Positions 6,854 through 9,940 of a DNA stretch of 9,940 bases are shown piece after piece. The DNA is taken from the NCBI GenBank assembly GCA_905192625.1, contig CAJJLI010000036.1, positions 1 through 9,940 on the forward strand. The letters run 5' to 3'. Numbering within the stretch: position 1 is the stretch's first letter; the number at the start of each line of letters is the position of its first letter. Source of the DNA: an uncultured Clostridium sp. GTDB lineage: Bacteria; Bacillota; Clostridia; Lachnospirales; Lachnospiraceae. The notes below the pieces were generated by a model. The model made no database searches, was not told the DNA's origin, and was given only the letters and a program-made list of their open reading frames with translations. The position numbers were made by a program, and so were the translations under genes.

Positions 6854-7183
6854 ATGGATAAACACGGTGAAAACTGTAATTGTGAAGAAGGATTAGATCA
6901 TGATCAGGTTACCTTAACATTAGAAGATGGCACTGAAGTTGTTTGCGATATTATCGCAGTATTCCCTTGTGGAGAAAAAGAATACATTGCATTATTACCA
7001 CAAAACGGTGGTGATGAAGGAGAAGTTTATCTTTATCAATTTATTCAAAACGGTGAAGATGAAATCGACCTTGTTAATATTGAAGATGATGATGAATTTG
7101 AAGCTGTTTCCGAAGCTTTCGATGAGTTCTTAGATTCTGAAGAATTTGATGAATTAATGGGCGAAGAAGAAGAGGAAGAGTAA
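6854..7183 (+). CDS. DUF1292 (YrzB-like) small acidic protein
   Basis: The product is 109 residues from the ATG at 6854, which has GAGGAA 6 nt upstream. The core VTLTLEDGTEVVCDIIAVFPCGEKEYIALLP (19 onward) followed by EVYLYQF is the compact beta-rich DUF1292 domain found widely in Firmicutes; its function is unknown. Odd features are four cysteines, two in NCNC (residues 7-10) and Cys31 and Cys39, and a tail in which 24 of the last 44 residues are Asp or Glu, ending in a run of Glu. In many Firmicutes this family sits beside the RuvX Holliday-junction resolvase gene; here it stands alone between two helicase genes, with its own promoter and terminator. No signal peptide or membrane segment is visible. 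Confidence 0.85.
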   Translation: MDKHGENCNCEEGLDHDQVTLTLEDGTEVVCDIIAVFPCGEKEYIALLPQNGGDEGEVYLYQFIQNGEDEIDLVNIEDDDEFEAVSEAFDEFLDSEEFDELMGEEEEEE

Positions 7184-7192
7184 TCCTTATAT

Positions 7193-7243
7193 AAAAAAGG
7201 TAAGTACAACAAATAAAAGCTGTTGTATTTACCTTTTTTTTTT
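7193..7243. terminator. Bidirectional terminator between the DUF1292 and UvrD-like genes
   Basis: GGTAAGTACAACA (7199-7211) pairs with TGTTGTATTTACC (7221-7233) over 13 positions with one G-U pair and a 9-nt loop. Ten T follow on the plus strand (7234-7243) and six T on the minus strand (7198-7193), so it can end both converging transcripts. The minus-strand stop codon lies directly beside it. Confidence 0.9.
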
Positions 7244-7244
7244 G

Positions 7245-9263
7245 TTAAGATTTACTTTCTTCTTTGCTTAACTCGATTAATTGTCCTCGAATACAGAACT
7301 CAACATCCAATGTCTTTGGTAAAAAGATTTTATCAAATTTAACGCTCAATTTACCATCTCTGTTCTCAATTACTACGCCTTCTCCATACATTTTATGCAC
7401 TACCTTAGCTCCTTTTACAAGCAGATCACGATCAATTAGTATCTCCCCAACAAATCTTGAAAACGCTAACTCTTTATGGAACCTTTCCTTAACTGAAAAA
7501 ATATGCACTCTTTGTTTTGCTCTGGTCATAGCAACATAAAACATTCTCCGTTCCTCTTCCATGTCTTCTAACAATAAAGCCTTACGATGAGGTGTGATTC
7601 CTTCGTTTGCATCAATAATTATAACCACATCATACTCAAGCCCTTTGGATGCATGGAATGTGGAGAGGGAAACGCCATCATAAGATTTGTTTTTCCTTTG
7701 CTCTACTTGCCTCTTTAACTCTTCTTGGTACGCCTCCATATGTGCAAACCATTCTTCATAGGTCTTAAAATCTCTAGAGTTTTCTTGTAATTCACTTAGT
7801 ATGTCATATAATTCATCCACCTTCATGCGACGAAAATCTGCGTATTCTCTTAGGTAATCGTCATAACCAATGGCTCTACGGATATAAGTGATTGCTGCAA
7901 AAGGGTTTGTCTTTTTTAACAGCGCTAAATCATACTCTAGTTTTTCAATGCGTTCTATGACATAGCTGCGATCCGAATAATATTCCTTTACTCTATTTAA
8001 ATCCACCACCGGATTTCCAAAACAATCTCTTGAAATATAGCGTTTCGGTCGGTTAATAATCTCTAAGAATAATGAACGTTCCCTACTCCCCATTGCAATT
8101 TTTATATACGCCAAAATATTTTTTGTAATCCAATGTTCATAAATATTCGGGATTGCGTCTCTCATTCGAAATGGGATATTGTACTCCATTAATTTTTCTA
8201 CTAGAGCACCCGGTTGCGTATTTGTACGATACAGAATAGCGATTTGATTATATGCATATCCTTTTTTGTAATACTCATGAATTAGCTCCAAAACCATTTT
8301 ATTCTCTTCTGGTAAGTCAGCTGCCACTTTAATCTCAACTTCATCCCCGTCTTCATGAATGGTTGTAATCTCTTTTTCATATCGTTTTGAATTGTTTTTA
8401 ACAACCCTGAGTGCAGCGTTAACGATTTTCCCCTTAGAGCGATAATTATAGTTAAGGAGTACTTGCTTTGCCTTGGGATAATCCTTTGAAAAATTCAACA
8501 TGATCTCTGGTTTTGCTCCACGAAAACGATAGATACTTTGATCGTCATCTCCCACAATAAATAAATTATCCTGAGGTTTTGCAAGCAAACGTATGATATC
8601 ATATTGGATTTTATTAATATCCTGAAACTCATCAATCAATATATATTCATACTTATGTTGCCACAGTGCTAAAATGTCTGGTCTTGCTACCAAAAGCTCA
8701 TAGCACAGCAATAACATATCATCGAAATCAATTAAGTTTGCCTTTCTCAATTTTCTTTCGTATCCCGCATATAATTTTGCAAAATTATCTTCCGAACAGT
8801 TCATAGAATAATAATTGTTGATATCCATCTTTTCCGATTTCACAAGACTAATTTCAGAACTAATTCCTTCAATAAATTCCTTCTCATCTTCAATTTCAAT
8901 CTCAAGCTCATCGATTAATTCTTTATAATATCGATACTTTTGCTCATCGCTAATAATATTAGATGCATTGTAATTATAGGCATAACGCAGAATTTTAAAA
9001 AACACAGCATGAAATGTACCAAAGTTTACGCCCAGATTTTTACCTTCCATAAGCTTTATAAAACGTTCCTTCATTTCCTCCGCTGCTGCTTTTGTAAATG
9101 TTATTACAAGGATTCTTGCTGGATTGATACCATATTCTTCAATAAGATGTTGTGTCCTCTTCGTGATCACCAACGTCTTACCTGAACCTGGCCCCGCAAG
9201 TACAAGCATCGGCCCTTGCTTATGCGTTATCGCTTCTTTTTGTGCTTCACTTAATGTCATCAT
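7245..9263 (-). CDS. UvrD/PcrA-family SF1A ATP-dependent DNA helicase with C-terminal Tudor-like domain
   Basis: This 672-residue cytosolic 3'-5' DNA helicase has all SF1A motifs: Q-motif SEAQKEAI (5-12), Walker A AGPGSGKT (23-30), Ia ITFTKAAAEEMKER (54-67), II DEFQD (211-215), III GDDDQSIYRFRGA (238-250), IV NYRS, V STFHASKGLEYD (about 534-545) and VI MFYVAMTRAKQRV (about 574-586). The C-terminus (about 620-665), opening KVVHKMYGEGVV, resembles the Tudor-like domain that binds RNA polymerase in PcrA and UvrD. It is shorter than PcrA (about 720-750), mainly in the 2B region, so it is probably a clostridial paralogue and not the main PcrA; I give no symbol. The family acts in nucleotide-excision and mismatch repair and in clearing replication conflicts. 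ATGs at 9263 and 9260 are both possible; the purine-rich GAGAGAGAAG gives only a weak ribosome site. Confidence 0.92.
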   Translation of the reverse strand: MMTLSEAQKEAITHKQGPMLVLAGPGSGKTLVITKRTQHLIEEYGINPARILVITFTKAAAEEMKERFIKLMEGKNLGVNFGTFHAVFFKILRYAYNYNASNIISDEQKYRYYKELIDELEIEIEDEKEFIEGISSEISLVKSEKMDINNYYSMNCSEDNFAKLYAGYERKLRKANLIDFDDMLLLCYELLVARPDILALWQHKYEYILIDEFQDINKIQYDIIRLLAKPQDNLFIVGDDDQSIYRFRGAKPEIMLNFSKDYPKAKQVLLNYNYRSKGKIVNAALRVVKNNSKRYEKEITTIHEDGDEVEIKVAADLPEENKMVLELIHEYYKKGYAYNQIAILYRTNTQPGALVEKLMEYNIPFRMRDAIPNIYEHWITKNILAYIKIAMGSRERSLFLEIINRPKRYISRDCFGNPVVDLNRVKEYYSDRSYVIERIEKLEYDLALLKKTNPFAAITYIRRAIGYDDYLREYADFRRMKVDELYDILSELQENSRDFKTYEEWFAHMEAYQEELKRQVEQRKNKSYDGVSLSTFHASKGLEYDVVIIIDANEGITPHRKALLLEDMEEERRMFYVAMTRAKQRVHIFSVKERFHKELAFSRFVGEILIDRDLLVKGAKVVHKMYGEGVVIENRDGKLSVKFDKIFLPKTLDVEFCIRGQLIELSKEESKS

Positions 9264-9630
9264 GCTTCTCTCTCTTTTCTATTTAACATCAAACTATAAA
9301 CGGTGATACCACGTTTACATTTCACTTATCATAAATCCATATTACTTATATTCTAACATAAATATGAAGGTAGGAACAGCACTGTCATAGATAAAATACC
9401 CCTAAGCCTTTGGGCATATTAACGAAGAAAAACGAATCGAAATAGCTACCTATTCGACTTAGATATACTTGATTTTGGTGTATAGATGTTTGAATGAATA
9501 TTTATTATCATGATTCATTTAGATACTTCATTTGTAGTTCGACCCCTTGAGTTTATAAAGTAGAACAGCTCCACATCCAGTACCAGGGCGTGATAAATAG
9601 CAAGCATACCCTAAAACTTGACACAGAGCC
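9264..9630. other. Gene-poor region between the UvrD-like gene and gltX, possible insertion-sequence remnant
   Basis: No reading frame longer than about 35 codons looks real in either direction. The part next to the UvrD-like gene should hold its promoter; TTAGAA, 17 nt, TATGAT on the minus strand is a weak candidate. From 9630 leftward on the minus strand, GGCTCTGTGTCAAGTTTTAG resembles the end of an ISL3-type element from memory only, and 9379-9400 (GCACTGTCATAG) is a loosely similar inward-facing sequence, so a decayed element between them is possible. A small stem (ATGCCC with GGGTAT) lies near 9398-9419. Confidence 0.3.
9297..9317. repeat. Short inverted repeat upstream of the UvrD-like gene
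   Basis: TAAAC-G-GTG and CAC-GTTTA pair as 8 bp with one bulged G around the loop ATAC. It lies 34 bp before the start codon, in the likely leader or promoter. It could be an operator or a small mRNA hairpin; no T-run follows, so it is not a terminator. Confidence 0.35.
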
Positions 9631-9678
9631 AAAAAATTGTTACAGAGCACACATTGTTTCATGTACTCTGTAACAATT
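9631..9678 (-). terminator. Rho-independent terminator of gltX
   Basis: On the minus strand AATTGTTACAGAG pairs perfectly with CTCTGTAACAATT (13 bp, arms 9666-9678 and 9635-9647) around an 18-nt loop that may itself close by ACA/TGT, followed by a run of T ending at 9631. It begins 11 nt after the gltX stop. Confidence 0.85.
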
Positions 9679-9688
9679 AAGTTCTTTA

Positions 9689-9940
9689 TTATTCACTTAC
9701 TGCGTTGCTCAATTTTTCAATCGCGATACGAATACGGCGAAGACTCTCTTCTTTTCCAAGGATATTCATTATTTCATAAGCACCACCTGGAGTGGATTGT
9801 TTTCCTGAAACTGCAGTTCTTACTGGCCATAGACCTAAACCATTTTTTATTTCTTTCTCTGCGATATATCCCATTAAAACACCTTCGATGGATGCAATGG
9901 AATAATCATCAAGTGCTTCAAATCTTGGTAAAACATCTTG
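9689..9940 (-). CDS. gltX: Glutamyl-tRNA synthetase, C-terminal 83 residues (gene enters from beyond the window)
   Basis: The frame is open from the window edge to the TAA at 9689-9691. The visible part is the end of the anticodon-binding domain of a class Ic bacterial GluRS: LMGYIAEKEIKNG, GLWPVRTAVSGK, TPGGAYEI and ILGKEESLRRI, which together form the conserved C-terminal helical cage of this family. The enzyme charges tRNA-Glu (and, in many Firmicutes, tRNA-Gln for later amidation) in the cytosol. The catalytic HIGH and KMSKS motifs lie outside the window. An internal ATG at 9874 is part of the same frame and not a separate gene. It is followed by a strong hairpin terminator, so it is not co-transcribed with the UvrD-like gene. 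Confidence 0.92.
   Translation of the reverse strand, partial: QDVLPRFEALDDYSIASIEGVLMGYIAEKEIKNGLGLWPVRTAVSGKQSTPGGAYEIMNILGKEESLRRIRIAIEKLSNAVSE

Noticed and set aside
9510..9563. 17-codon frame MIHLDTSFVVRPLEFIK resembling the start of a VapC PIN-domain toxin
   Set aside because: It stops after 17 codons, has no ribosome site, and no further PIN motifs appear in the other frames downstream; chance similarity is more likely.
1..9940. CRISPR array, prophage, toxin-antitoxin pair or defence island around the nuclease-helicase
   Set aside because: No spaced repeats, cas genes, phage structural genes or partner genes are visible; the neighbours are a lipid kinase, DUF1292 and ordinary housekeeping or sporulation genes.

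Overview
This window looks like chromosomal DNA of an anaerobic, endospore-forming, plant-polysaccharide-degrading Firmicute, most likely a cellulolytic Lachnospiraceae or Clostridium-like bacterium. The evidence is an AT-rich sequence with strong AGGAGG-type ribosome binding sites, a secreted family-74 glycoside hydrolase, a complete cotJABC spore-coat operon, a DUF1292 protein and a bacterial glutamyl-tRNA synthetase. The species call is an inference from gene content. No phage, CRISPR array, tRNA or rRNA is visible.

Layout. (1) At 1-1175, minus strand, is the N-terminal 391 residues of a secreted GH74 xyloglucanase, cut by the window edge, with an upstream regulatory region that carries a perfect 7-bp-arm palindrome. 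(2) At 1558-2943, minus strand, is the cotJA-cotJB-cotJC operon, with gaps of only 2-3 nt, a mother-cell sporulation-type promoter upstream and a hairpin terminator downstream. (3) At 2984-4042, plus strand, is a diacylglycerol-kinase-family lipid kinase with its own vegetative-type promoter, divergent from cotJ. It ends in a long hairpin that can act in both directions. (4) At 4130-6508, minus strand, is a large nuclease-helicase: a RecB/Cas4-like PD-(D/E)XK domain fused to a DinG/XPD-type SF2 helicase with candidate Fe-S cysteines. Its last codons lie in a 31-bp-period tandem duplication. (5) At 6854-7183, plus strand, is a small, very acidic DUF1292 protein. (6) At 7245-9263, minus strand, is a UvrD/PcrA-type SF1 helicase with a C-terminal PcrA-like Tudor domain. 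(7) At 9264-9688 is a gene-poor stretch with a possible degraded insertion-sequence end and a terminator. (8) At 9689-9940, minus strand, is the C-terminal end of gltX.

How the genes relate. The three cotJ genes form one functional unit in the spore coat. The GH74 enzyme belongs to hemicellulose use and looks independently transcribed. The two helicases are both DNA-metabolism proteins, but they are separated by the DUF1292 gene and a bidirectional terminator, so they are not one operon. Most gene boundaries here are convergent or divergent single units with their own promoters and strong stem-loops.

I did not find a clearly new multi-gene system. The points most worth a second look are the nuclease-helicase fusion, the frame-shifting duplication at its C-terminus, the palindrome in front of the GH74 gene, and the extended cysteine-bearing CotJA.
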